Assembly (NCBI RefSeq): GCF_022865125.1
Contig: NZ_CP094828.1
Coordinates: 4,891,219-4,955,218 of the forward strand
Origin: Acuticoccus sp. I52.16.1
Lineage (GTDB): Bacteria > Pseudomonadota > Alphaproteobacteria > Rhizobiales > Amorphaceae
Direction of reading: 5' to 3'
Length of the DNA: 64,000 nt
Part shown: positions 26,893-37,525 of the stretch, in pieces
Position numbering within the stretch: the first letter of the stretch is position 1
Layout: every line of letters starts with the position of its first letter
The notes under the pieces: generated by a model
Told to the model about the DNA's origin: nothing
What the model saw: the letters and a program-made list of their open reading frames with translations, nothing else
Databases searched by the model: none
Translations under genes and position numbers: made by a program

Positions 26893-27795
26893 ATGCGTGC
26901 GCTCGTCGTTGGCGCCGCGGCCGGCGGGGGGTTGCCGCAGTGGAACTGCGCCGCCCCCAACAGCGCCGGCTTCTGGCTCGGTGCGCCGCCTCACCCGGCG
27001 GCCACGCAATCCTCCCTCGCGGTCAGCGCCGACGGCGAGCGCTGGCTCCTGATCAACGCCTCGCCGGACCTTCGCAGCCAGATCATCGCCCTGCCGCAGC
27101 TTCAGCCGCGGGTCGGCACTGCGCTGCGCAACAGCCCGATCGCCGCCGTCCTCCTGACCAACGGCGATCTCGACCATATCGCCGGATTGCTGACCTTGCG
27201 CGAGGGCCAGCCCTTCACCCTCTACGCCACCGACGCCATCCTCGGCGTCCTCGCCGCCAACCCGGTGTTCGACGCGCTCGCCGCCACGGTCGTCCCCCGC
27301 ACTCCGATCCACCTCGACACCACGTTCGAGGCGCTGCCCGGCCTCTCGGTCACCGTCTACCCGGTGCCCGGAAAGGTGCCGCTGTTCATGGAATCGGGCG
27401 AAGTAGCGACCGACCTCGTCGGCGAGCAGACGGTCGGCGTCGCCATCTCCGACGGGCGCGCGACACTGCATTATATTCCCGGTTGCGCGGCCGTGGACGC
27501 CGGCCTGCGCGCCCGCGTCGACGGCGCCGACGCGCTCCTGTTCGACGGGACGCTCTACGTCGACGACGAGATGGTCCGCGCCGGCGTCGGCACCAAGACC
27601 GGCCGGCGGATGGGGCACATGTCGGTCTCGGGGCCGGAGGGGTCGGTCGCCGCCTGGGCGCCGGCCCGTATCGGACGCCGCGTCTTCGTCCACCTCAACA
27701 ACACCAACCCGTTGTGGCGCGACGGACCGGAGCGGGCCGAGACCGAGGCCGCGGGCTGGCAGATCGGTCACGACGGCATGGAGCTCACCCTATGA
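26893..27795 (+). CDS. pqqB: PQQ biosynthesis protein PqqB
   Basis: PqqB is a metallo-beta-lactamase-fold oxygenase that hydroxylates the cross-linked Glu-Tyr intermediate in pyrroloquinoline quinone synthesis. The 300-residue protein shows VVGAAAGGGLPQWNCAAPNS, the metal site TNGDLDHIAGLLTLRE (the family has D-x-D-H-x-x-G), and the C-terminal HLNNTNPLW with GWQIGHDGMEL. The ATG lies in GGGTGATGCGT after a GC-rich stretch. It overlaps pqqC by four bases (ATGA). Confidence 0.95.
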   Translation: MRALVVGAAAGGGLPQWNCAAPNSAGFWLGAPPHPAATQSSLAVSADGERWLLINASPDLRSQIIALPQLQPRVGTALRNSPIAAVLLTNGDLDHIAGLLTLREGQPFTLYATDAILGVLAANPVFDALAATVVPRTPIHLDTTFEALPGLSVTVYPVPGKVPLFMESGEVATDLVGEQTVGVAISDGRATLHYIPGCAAVDAGLRARVDGADALLFDGTLYVDDEMVRAGVGTKTGRRMGHMSVSGPEGSVAAWAPARIGRRVFVHLNNTNPLWRDGPERAETEAAGWQIGHDGMELTL

Positions 27796-28538
27796 ACATC
27801 CTCGCCCCCGACGAGATGGCCGCCGCGCTCCGCCGCATCGGCGCCGAGCGCTACCACAACCTGCACCCCTTCCACCGCCGCCTCCACTCCGGCCAATGCA
27901 CCATCGACGAGGTGCGCGCCTGGGCGCTCAATCGATACTGCTACCAGCGCATCATCCCGGTGAAGGACGCCTCGATCCTGGCCCGGATGGACGATGTCGA
28001 GCTGCGCCGCATCTGGCGCCAGCGCATCGTCGACCATGACGGCGAGATCGGCGACGCGCCGGAAGGGGGCCTGCGCCGCTGGCTCGCCCTGACGGACGGT
28101 CTCGGCCTCGACCGCGCCTACGTGGAGGGCATGCAGGGCGCACTCCCCGCCGTGCGCTTCGCCTGCGACGCCTACGTGTCGTTCGTCTCCAAGGGTACGC
28201 TGCTGGAGGCGATCGCCTCGTCCCTGACGGAGCTGTTTTCGCCGCAGATCATCTCCGAGCGTGTCTCCGGGATGCTGCGCCACTACGATTTCGTCGACGA
28301 GAGCGTCCTGCGCTACTTCGGCCACCGCCTCGACCAGGCCCCCCGAGACGCCGAGTTTGCCCTCGGCTACGTGACCGAACACGCCCGCACGCCGGAGACC
28401 CAACGCGCCGCCCTCCAGGCGCTGGAATTCAAGTGCGGCATGCTCTGGTGCCAGCTCGACGCGATCGAGCACGTCTACGTCGCCGGCAACCCGTTTCCGG
28501 GCGCATGGCGGCCGGGGCTCGGAATGGCGCAGAGCTGA
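27792..28538 (+). CDS. pqqC: pyrroloquinoline-quinone synthase PqqC
   Basis: PqqC performs the final ring closure and eight-electron oxidation to PQQ. The 248-residue TENA/THI-4-fold protein shows YHNLHPFHRRLHSGQCT, RYCYQRIIPVKDASILAR, RQRIVDHDG, AYVSFVSKGTLLEAIASSLT and HYDFVDESVLRYF. All conserved active-site His, Arg, Tyr and Lys residues appear present. No pqqD or pqqE follows: the next gene is an unrelated GMC oxidoreductase on the other strand, so the remaining PQQ genes must be elsewhere or missing. Confidence 0.96.
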   Translation: MNILAPDEMAAALRRIGAERYHNLHPFHRRLHSGQCTIDEVRAWALNRYCYQRIIPVKDASILARMDDVELRRIWRQRIVDHDGEIGDAPEGGLRRWLALTDGLGLDRAYVEGMQGALPAVRFACDAYVSFVSKGTLLEAIASSLTELFSPQIISERVSGMLRHYDFVDESVLRYFGHRLDQAPRDAEFALGYVTEHARTPETQRAALQALEFKCGMLWCQLDAIEHVYVAGNPFPGAWRPGLGMAQS

Positions 28539-28638
28539 ACCGCAGCGCCGCGAGAGGCGCTCCGAGCCCACCGAGGAACAAAGGGCAGGCAACGCCGTGC
28601 CGGGGTGCGCGGACCGCAACGACGGTGCCGGGCGGCCG

Positions 28639-30252
28639 TCAAAGGCGGTCTTCCAGGACCAGCGCGGCGCCGCGCTCGGCGATCATCGCCGTCGGCGTGT
28701 TGGTGTTGCCCGAGGTGATGGTGGGCATGATGGAGGCGTCGATCACCCTCAGGCCCGCGACGCCACGCACCTTCAGGCGCGCGTCCAGGACAGCCATCTG
28801 ATCGTCGTCGTCGCCCATCTTCGCCGTGCCGACGGGGTGGAAGATCGTCGTGCCGATGTCGCCCGCCGCGCGGGCGAGCGATTGCTCGTCGTCCCCCACC
28901 GCCGGGCCGGGGAGGTATTCCTCGGGGTGGATGTCCTTCAGCGAAGGTTGCGCCATCAGCCGCCGCGTCACGCGGATCGCGTCGGCCGCGACGCGCCGGT
29001 CCTCGTCGGTGCTGAGGTAGGCGGGGGAGATCATCGGCGGCGCCGACACGTCGTCCGAAGCAAGGCGCACCGTGCCGCGCGCGGTCGGGCGCAGATTGCA
29101 GGCGCTCACCGTGATCGCCGGGAAGGTGTGCAGCGGGTCGCCGAACTTGTCGAGCGAGAGCGGCTGCACGTGGAACTGGATGTTGGGCCGCGCCTGCTGC
29201 GGGTCGGACCGCGTAAAGATGCCGAGCTGCGAGGGCGCCATCGTCAGCGGTCCGCGCCGGCGCACCGCGTAGTCGAGCCCCATCAGCGCACGGCCGACGA
29301 GTGAGTTGTAGCCCTCGTTCAGCGTCTTGATGCCCTTCACCGTATAGATCGCGCGCTGCTGCAGGTGATCCTGCAGGTTGCGACCGACTCCGGGGCTGTA
29401 GTGCTTGCACTCGATGCCCGCCTCGGCCAGCCACGCCGGGTCGCCGATGCCCGAGAGCTGCAGGATCTTCGCCGAGCCGATCGACCCCGCCGACAGGATC
29501 ACCTCGCCCTTCGTCTTCACCGTGATCCGCTCGCCGCCCTTGCGGTAGACGACGCCCGTCGCGCGCCCGTCCTCCAGCACGAGGCCCTCGACCTCGACAT
29601 GCATCTCCAGCCGCAGGTTGGGGCGCTTCAATGCCGGCTTGAGGAAACCCCGAGCGGCCGACCAGCGCCGGCCGACCTTCTGGTTGACGTGGAAGTAGCC
29701 CGCGCCCTCGTTGTCGCCGGTGTTGAAGTCCGGCGTCGCGGGGATGCCCATCTCGATCGCGGCGTCGCGGATCCGGTCCAGCACCGCCCAGGAGAGGCGC
29801 GGCGCCTCCACGCGGAAGCCGCCGCCGATGCCGTGATGCTCGCTGTCGCCCAGGAAGCTGTCCTCGATGGAGCGGAAGGCCGGCAGCACGTCGCTCCACC
29901 CCCAGCCGGGGAGGCCGAGATGGCGCCACCCGTCGTAGTCGGCGCTCTGGCCGCGCATCGCCACCATCGCGTTGATCGCCGAGCATCCGCCGATGACCTT
30001 GCCGCGCGGGTAGGCGAGCGAGCGCCCGTTGAGCCCCGGTTCCTCCACCGTGCGGAACATCCAGTCGGAGCGGGGATTGCCGATGGCGAAGAGGTAGCCC
30101 ACGGGGATGTGGAACCAGATCCAGTTGTCGTTCCCGCCCGCCTCCAGGATGAGGACGCGGCTCTTGCCGTCGGCCGTCAGGCGGTTGGCGAGGATGCAGC
30201 CCGCCGTGCCGGCGCCGACGATGATGTAGTCGTACTCGCCCTCGATGCTCAC
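28639..30252 (-). CDS. GMC-family FAD oxidoreductase (choline-dehydrogenase-like)
   Basis: The protein has the GMC FAD loop DYIIVGAGTAGCILANRL, RGKVIGGCSAINAMVAMRGQ (PROSITE-type GMC signature 1), GEVILSAGSIGSAKILQLSG (signature 2) and the C-terminal IFHPVGTAKMG with TSGNTNTPTAMIAE, holding the catalytic His-Asn pair. It oxidises an alcohol; the substrate is not clear. The frame is open to an ATG at 30331-30333 (564 residues). I prefer the GTG at 30250-30252 (537 residues), which precedes the FAD domain closely and overlaps a short upstream frame with a strong GGGAGGAG. The neighbouring 2-hydroxyacid dehydrogenase may act in the same pathway. Confidence 0.9.
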   Translation of the reverse strand: MSIEGEYDYIIVGAGTAGCILANRLTADGKSRVLILEAGGNDNWIWFHIPVGYLFAIGNPRSDWMFRTVEEPGLNGRSLAYPRGKVIGGCSAINAMVAMRGQSADYDGWRHLGLPGWGWSDVLPAFRSIEDSFLGDSEHHGIGGGFRVEAPRLSWAVLDRIRDAAIEMGIPATPDFNTGDNEGAGYFHVNQKVGRRWSAARGFLKPALKRPNLRLEMHVEVEGLVLEDGRATGVVYRKGGERITVKTKGEVILSAGSIGSAKILQLSGIGDPAWLAEAGIECKHYSPGVGRNLQDHLQQRAIYTVKGIKTLNEGYNSLVGRALMGLDYAVRRRGPLTMAPSQLGIFTRSDPQQARPNIQFHVQPLSLDKFGDPLHTFPAITVSACNLRPTARGTVRLASDDVSAPPMISPAYLSTDEDRRVAADAIRVTRRLMAQPSLKDIHPEEYLPGPAVGDDEQSLARAAGDIGTTIFHPVGTAKMGDDDDQMAVLDARLKVRGVAGLRVIDASIMPTITSGNTNTPTAMIAERGAALVLEDRL

Positions 30253-30378
30253 GCGGCGGGGTCCGGCTGACGGCGGTGGATCGATGTGTGCCTCAAGGTG
30301 CTCCTCCCAGGGAGCCGTTCGCCGGCTCTCCATGCGTTGACGTCGTCTGTCGACCCGGCCGTCCGGCGAGGGCGGCGG

Positions 30379-31347
30379 TCAGACGACGAGGTTCGTCGGC
30401 GTGCCGCGGTGCCAGGCCTCGACGTTGTCGATCAGCTGATCGGCCAGCGTCTGGATCGCCTCGGTGCTGCCCCATGCCACGTGCGGCGTCAGAATGAAAT
30501 CGGGCCGGTCGAGGATCTGCATGAAGGGGTGGTCCTCCGGCGGCGGCTCGGTGGTGACGACGTCGAACCCGGCGCCGCCGATCCGGCCCGCCTTCAACGC
30601 CTCCACCAGAGCCGCCTCGTCCACCAGCCCGCCGCGCGCGGTGTTGATGACGATCGGCCGGCGGGTCATCCTGGCGAACTCGGCCGCGCCGATCATGTTG
30701 CGCGTCGACGGCAGCAGCGGGCAGTGCAGGGTGATGACGTCGGCGCGTTCCAGCACCTCCTCGAACGGGGTGTAGAGCGGACCCATCGTGGTGGTGCCCT
30801 TGTAGGCCGCGAACAGCACCGTCATCCCGAACGCTTCGGCGAGGCGGGCGACGGACTTGCCCAGCGCACCGTCGCCCATGATGCCGATGGTGGAGCCCGC
30901 GAGATCGTTCATCGGGCCGGCGAAGTAGCAGAACTGGCCGGATTTCTGCCAGTCGCCCGCCGCGACCGAGGGGCGGTAGGCCGGCAGGCTGCGCTTGAGC
31001 GACAGGATCAGCGCGAAGGTATGCTCCGGCACCGTGTTGACCGCATAGTCGCGGATGTTGGAGACCACGATCCCGCGCGCCTGGCACATCTCGGTGTCGA
31101 CCACGTCGTACCCGGTCGCCGCGATCGCGATCAGGCGCACATTGGCCGCCCCCTCCAGCGCCGCGCCCCGCACCGGCACCTTGTTGGTGATGACGACGTC
31201 CGCCTCGCGGATACGGGGGGCGATCTCGTCGGCGGCGGTGCTCTGGTGGATCTCGATCTCGTGCGGGAAATCGGGCCGGCGCAGGACGATCTGCGGCGGA
31301 AGCGTCTCACGATCGAGAAAGACGATACGAACCGGACGGTTCATCAT
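30379..31347 (-). CDS. D-2-hydroxyacid dehydrogenase (glycerate dehydrogenase-like)
   Basis: The 322-residue NAD(P)-dependent enzyme has an N-terminal substrate domain and a nucleotide domain. Motifs are STIGIMGDGALGKSVARLAE (Gly loop, where the usual third Gly and Arg are altered), VINTARGGLVDEAALVEAL with catalytic Arg in the NxARGGLVD box, a catalytic Glu in TTEPPPEDHP, and LTPHVAWGS with catalytic His. It probably interconverts hydroxypyruvate or glyoxylate and their reduced forms. The start at 31345-31347 has AAGG eight bases upstream; a second ATG follows at once. Confidence 0.9.
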   Translation of the reverse strand: MMNRPVRIVFLDRETLPPQIVLRRPDFPHEIEIHQSTAADEIAPRIREADVVITNKVPVRGAALEGAANVRLIAIAATGYDVVDTEMCQARGIVVSNIRDYAVNTVPEHTFALILSLKRSLPAYRPSVAAGDWQKSGQFCYFAGPMNDLAGSTIGIMGDGALGKSVARLAEAFGMTVLFAAYKGTTTMGPLYTPFEEVLERADVITLHCPLLPSTRNMIGAAEFARMTRRPIVINTARGGLVDEAALVEALKAGRIGGAGFDVVTTEPPPEDHPFMQILDRPDFILTPHVAWGSTEAIQTLADQLIDNVEAWHRGTPTNLVV

Positions 31348-31481
31348 GGGACAGGGGCCTTCTCGACGGGTCGTGACGCTCAAAGGTCATGCTAGTGGTT
31401 TCAGCGCGGACGGGTAGCGCCTTAGAGTTTTTACAGACCCACGAAACGTCCTAGAGTTGCAGCATGGGACACGCGGCATAA

Positions 31482-31509
31482 AAAATGGCCGCATCCCTGC
31501 GACCATTTT
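31482..31509 (-). terminator. intrinsic terminator of the small secreted protein gene
   Basis: The stem is AAAATGG pairing with CCATTTT, one C/A mismatch, then CGCA pairing with TGCG around a TCCC loop. On the minus strand it is followed by TTTTTTA. It lies 31 bases beyond the stop at 31540. The A run on the other flank could also let it work from the opposite side. Confidence 0.75.
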
Positions 31510-31539
31510 CGAGTGTCCCTGCCGATGGGCGGCGGGTGG

Positions 31540-31812
31540 TCAGTCGACCCGCAGGCCGGCGGCGCCGCGTGCGTCGCGCACCATCTCGAGGCACTTTTCG
31601 TAGTCACCGTCGATGCCGGCGGTGGAGGCGCGGGCGAGGTTGGTCGCCAGCTCTTCCGCGCGGCCGTCATTGGTCTGCAGCTCAGCGTTGTTGTCGGCGT
31701 CGTTCTGCGTCTGCTGCACGGCCGCCTCGCAGTCCGCCTCGGTCTGCGCGAAGGCGGGCGCCGTGAACAGAAGTGCCGCCGCGACGAGGGTGGCCTTGCC
31801 GTATGCGTTCAT
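31540..31812 (-). CDS. small secreted acidic protein of unknown function
   Basis: The 90-residue protein has a classical signal peptide (MNAYGKATLVAAALLFTAPA, cleavage after FAQ or FA). The mature part of about 67 residues is rich in Asp, Glu, Ala and Asn, with two Cys (ADCEAAV and EKCLEMV) that could form a disulfide. It looks helical. I recognise no family. A CGAGGAG ribosome-binding site precedes the ATG and a terminator follows, so it is a stand-alone expressed gene. Confidence 0.75.
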   Translation of the reverse strand: MNAYGKATLVAAALLFTAPAFAQTEADCEAAVQQTQNDADNNAELQTNDGRAEELATNLARASTAGIDGDYEKCLEMVRDARGAAGLRVD

Positions 31813-31916
31813 GTCGATGCTCCTCGGGTTGTCGTTCTGATCATATTATTCAGGAACTGCGACGGAGGCGATACAATCGTTCCACCGCACTCCCGAGGAG
31901 ACAACGCGCCGGCTGC

Positions 31917-32866
31917 TCACGCGTTCAGCGGAAAATGGCACGCGCTGCGGTGCGCGGCGACGGCGGTGGGGGCGGTGAGCGGCGGCTCCTCGCGCCGGCA
32001 GATCTCTTCGGCGCGCGGGCAGCGGGCGGCGAAGGCGCAGCCCGGCGGCGGGTCGTACGGGTCGGGGAGGGTCCCGTCGCCCTCCTCCGGCGGGGCGAGG
32101 GCGCGGCCGGGCGCCGGTGCCGAGGCGAGGAGCAGCGAGGTGTAGTGGTGCTGCGGCCGCGCATACACCTCCCGCGCAGGACCGATTTCGACGAGCTTGC
32201 CGAAGTAGAGGATGGCCACTCGGTCGCTCACCGCCTCGATCACGGAAAGGTCGTGGCTGATGAAGACGTAGGTGAGCGACAGCCGCGCCTTCAGGTCGGC
32301 CAGCAGTTCCAGCACCTGCGCCTGCATCGAGACGTCGAGCGCGGAGACCGGCTCGTCGAGCACCAGGAGCTGCGGCTCGGCCGCCAGGGCACGGGCGATG
32401 CCGATGCGCTGGGCCTGCCCGCCGGACAACTCGTGCGGGTAGCGCTCCAGGAAGGCGGGGTCGAGGTTCACCGTTTCCATCAGCGCGTCGAGACGTGCCC
32501 TCTGCGCCTTGCCGTGGATGCCGGCGAGTTTGGCGAGGGTCACCGCCAACGGCTGGCGGATGCGCTTGCGCGGGTTGAGCGCGGCCACCGGGTCCTGGAA
32601 GACGTACTGCACCGTGGCGAGCCTGGCGGCGCCCTCGCCGGCGCCGGCCACGGTGATCGTCCCCTCGGTTGGACTGTCGAGGCCGACGATCATCCGCGCG
32701 AAGGTGGTCTTGCCGCAGCCCGATTCACCGACAACGCCCAGTGTCTCGCCCCGCGCGACCGACAGCGAGATGCCACGCACGGCGTGCACCACCGGCTTAT
32801 GCCGGCCCAGCAGCGTGCGCCCGCCGCCGAAGCGGCGCACGACGCCGTCGATCTCGAGCATCGCGG

Positions 32867-32870
<4 letters not shown>
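31917..32870 (-). CDS. peptide/nickel ABC transporter ATP-binding protein (DppF-like)
   Basis: The 317-residue ATPase has Walker A GESGCGKTTFARMI, Q-loop VFQDPVAALNP, signature LSGGQAQRIGIARAL, Walker B LLVLDEPVSALD and switch His in ISHDLSVIE. It ends with the oligopeptide-type C-terminal region with Cys (PPGCAFAARCPRAEEIC). The start is the GTG at 32868-32870, overlapping the previous stop as GTGA; an ATG nine bases later is possible. It is the last gene of the dppA-B-CD-F set. Confidence 0.93.
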
Positions 32871-34779
<1,909 letters not shown>

Positions 34780-34783
<4 letters not shown>

Positions 34784-35727
34784 CCGCGCAGCCTCGGGTC
34801 GATTGCCATCTGCAGGACGTCGGCCGCCAGGTTGAACAGGACGTAGGCCGCCGCGACGATCAGCACGCCGCCCTGCACGAGCAGGATGTCGCGCGTGGAA
34901 ATCGCGGTCACGAGCATCGAGCCGATGCCGGGCCACTGAAACACCGTCTCGACGTAAACCGCGCCGCCCAGCACGAACCCGGCCTGGATGCCGATCACCG
35001 GGATGACCGACACCAGTGCCGCCTTGACGGCATGCTTGGCGATGACCTTGCCTTCCGAGACACCCTTGGCGCGTGCGGTGCGGATGAAGTCCTGCCGCAG
35101 CACCTCCAGCATGGCGGTGCGGGTGAGACGCGCGATCACCCCGGTCGCGACCACCGCCAGCGTCAAGGCGGGCAGCACCAGGTGGTGGGCGATGTCCATC
35201 GGCCCGCCGCCGCCGTAGATCGCCGTCATCCCGCTCGCCGGGAAGAGCCGCCAGCGAACCGCGAAGCCGAGGATCAAGAGCAGCCCCAGGAAGAAGGCCG
35301 GCATCGAGATGCCGACGAGCACCAAGAGCGTCAGCACCTTGTCGGTCAGCCCGTATTGCCGCACCGCCGAGACGACGCCCGCTGCGAGCCCTGCGACGGT
35401 GGCGACCACCAGCGCCGTGCCGGCCAGCAGCATGGTGGCCGAGAGGCGCTCCAGCACCTCGTCCAGCACCGGGCGGTTGAGGGAATAGGAGCGGCCGAAG
35501 TCGCCCTGCGCGATGTTGCCGAGCCAGATGAAATATTGCTCCGGCAACGAGCGGTCGAGGCCGAGCTGGGCGTTGATCCGCTCCACGTTCTCCGGCGTCG
35601 CGTAGGAGCCGAGGATCGCGGTCGCCGGGTCACCCGGAATCATCGCCATGATCGTGAAGACGATCACGGTGAGGCCCATGAGGACCGGGATCGCGGTGAG
35701 GAGCCGCCACAGGATGGTCGCGCCCAT
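34780..35727 (-). CDS. peptide/nickel ABC transporter permease (DppB-like)
   Basis: The 315-residue inner-membrane permease has the N-terminal LLTAIPVLMGLTVIVFTIM helix, the PGDPATAILG periplasmic motif, the EAA loop RQDFIRTARAKGVSEGKVI and C-terminal VYVETVFQWPGIGSML with AIDPRLRG. These are typical of DppB/GsiC proteins. It overlaps the following fused gene by four bases and lies 90 bp downstream of the substrate-binding protein gene. The four genes make one importer for a peptide-like compound. Confidence 0.95.
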
Positions 35728-35817
35728 CAGCGGTCCGTCGTTTCGGCGGCGCCGACCGGCGACGTGGCCGGGATCACCGGCGCACGCGTCGAGGTTTGCA
35801 GCGGGCTCGGCACCGAC

Positions 35818-37386
35818 CTAGTTCTTCGCCACCTCCTGCAGCATCAGGAAGAACGAAGGCTGCAGCTCGAAGCCTTCGACGCGCGCGCTCGTCACCGCAT
35901 TCTGCTTCCAGTTGGCGATGAAGGCCCAGGGGGCGTCGTCGTGCACGATCTCCTGCATCTGCTTGTAGAGGTCGGCGCGTTTGGCCTGGTCGGTGGCTGT
36001 GCGGGCCTCCTCGAGCAGCGTGTCCACCTGCGGGTTGGAGTAGTAGCCGGAGTTGAAGCCGCCTTTGTCGGGCATCGCGTCGGTGCGCAGGGCCAGGAAG
36101 GGGAGCGTGTCGGGGTCGTTGGTCATCCAGGCCATCTCGGCCATGTCGGCCTTGCCCTCCAGGCCCGGATTCACGTTGCCGAGGAAGGTGTTCCACTCGT
36201 AGGTCTCGATCTTGGTCGGCATGCCGACGGCTTCGAGGTCCGCCTGGATGGCGGTGCCCATCGCGACCGGGTCCAGCATGCCCGAGCCGCCCTCGGTGAC
36301 GTAGAAGGTCAGCTCCGCGCCGTCGTATCCCGCCTCTTCGAGAAGCGCCTTGGCCTTGTCCGGGTCGTAGGGGTAGGGCTCCAGGCTCTCGTTGTAAGCC
36401 CAGGCGAAGGCGGGCGGCGTCGGCCCGGCGGCGACCTCGGCCGTGCCCTGGAGGATGGAATCGACCAGCGCGCCCTTGTCGATGGCGTAGTTGACCGCCT
36501 GGCGCACCTTCTTGTCCGCGAACGGGCCTTCCTTGGTGTTGAGGATCAGGAACCACAGATGCGGCCCGGCCTGCTCGTAGACCTTCACGTTCGGGTCGTT
36601 CTCGAACCGGGCGAGCGCGTCCGGCGGGGTCTCCACCATCACGTCGATGCCGCCCGACATCATCTCGGCCAGCCGGGTGTTCCCGTCGGTGATCGGGCGG
36701 AAGACGATCGCTTCGAGCTTCGGCTCACCGCCCCACCAGTCGGCGTTCTTCTCGACGACGACGCGCGAATTGGACTGCCACTCCGCGAACTCGAAGGCCC
36801 CGGTGCCGACCGGATTGCGCCCGAAGTCCGCCCCGTTTTCCTCCACCGCCGCCGGCGACACGATGAGGCCGGTCGGATAGGCGAGGTTCGACAGGAAGGG
36901 GGCGTAAGGCTCCTTCAGCGTGAACTTCACCGTCGACGGGTGGACCGCCTCGACGGTGTCCACCGATGAGAAGAAGAAGGCCAGCGGAAAGGGGCCGGTG
37001 TCGTGGAACGGGTGGTTCTCGTCGAGCATGCGCTCGAAGTTGAAGACGACCGCGTCCGCGTCGAACGGCGTGCCGTCGTGGAACTCCACCCCCTCGCGCA
37101 GCTCGAAGGTGTAGGTCAGGCCGTCGTCCGAGACCTCGTAGCTCTCCGCCAGCGCCGGCTCGACGTCGAGCGTCCCGTCGGCGAAGCGCACCAGCCCGTC
37201 GTACACGTTGACGAGGATGCGGAAGTCGTTGACCGCGGTGACGGCGGCCGGGTCCAGCGACTTCGGCTCGGCCACCTGGCCGACGACGAGGACGCCGGGC
37301 GGGGTCTGCGCGGTCGCCGGACCGCCGGGAACGAGGGCGAGCGACAGCGCCAGTGCGCCGGTCAGCGCGGCGAGAATGCGGGTCAT
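35818..37386 (-). CDS. peptide/nickel ABC transporter substrate-binding protein (SBP_bac_5)
   Basis: The 522-residue periplasmic protein has a signal peptide (cleavage about GPATAQ) and family-5 binding-protein motifs: PKSLDPAAVTAVNDFRILVN, YTFELREGVEFHDGTPFDAD, ADKKVRQAVNYAIDKGALVD and KAKALLEEAGYDG. Dpp/Gsi/Nik-type proteins cannot be told apart by eye, so the ligand is uncertain. The start at 37384-37386 has AAAGGA at good spacing; an in-frame ATG seven codons upstream lacks a site. It is the first gene of the importer operon. Confidence 0.93.
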   Translation of the reverse strand: MTRILAALTGALALSLALVPGGPATAQTPPGVLVVGQVAEPKSLDPAAVTAVNDFRILVNVYDGLVRFADGTLDVEPALAESYEVSDDGLTYTFELREGVEFHDGTPFDADAVVFNFERMLDENHPFHDTGPFPLAFFFSSVDTVEAVHPSTVKFTLKEPYAPFLSNLAYPTGLIVSPAAVEENGADFGRNPVGTGAFEFAEWQSNSRVVVEKNADWWGGEPKLEAIVFRPITDGNTRLAEMMSGGIDVMVETPPDALARFENDPNVKVYEQAGPHLWFLILNTKEGPFADKKVRQAVNYAIDKGALVDSILQGTAEVAAGPTPPAFAWAYNESLEPYPYDPDKAKALLEEAGYDGAELTFYVTEGGSGMLDPVAMGTAIQADLEAVGMPTKIETYEWNTFLGNVNPGLEGKADMAEMAWMTNDPDTLPFLALRTDAMPDKGGFNSGYYSNPQVDTLLEEARTATDQAKRADLYKQMQEIVHDDAPWAFIANWKQNAVTSARVEGFELQPSFFLMLQEVAKN

Positions 37387-37525
37387 TCCGTCGTCCTTTC
37401 GGTGCAAACGGCCACGAGCTAACCATTTATCGACCGCAGGAACAACCGGAGCGCCCCGGCGCGCGGCAGGACCGGCGCCGCCTGCACGGTTCCGTCCGTC
37501 ATCCGCCGGCGATGCGGCAGGGGCG

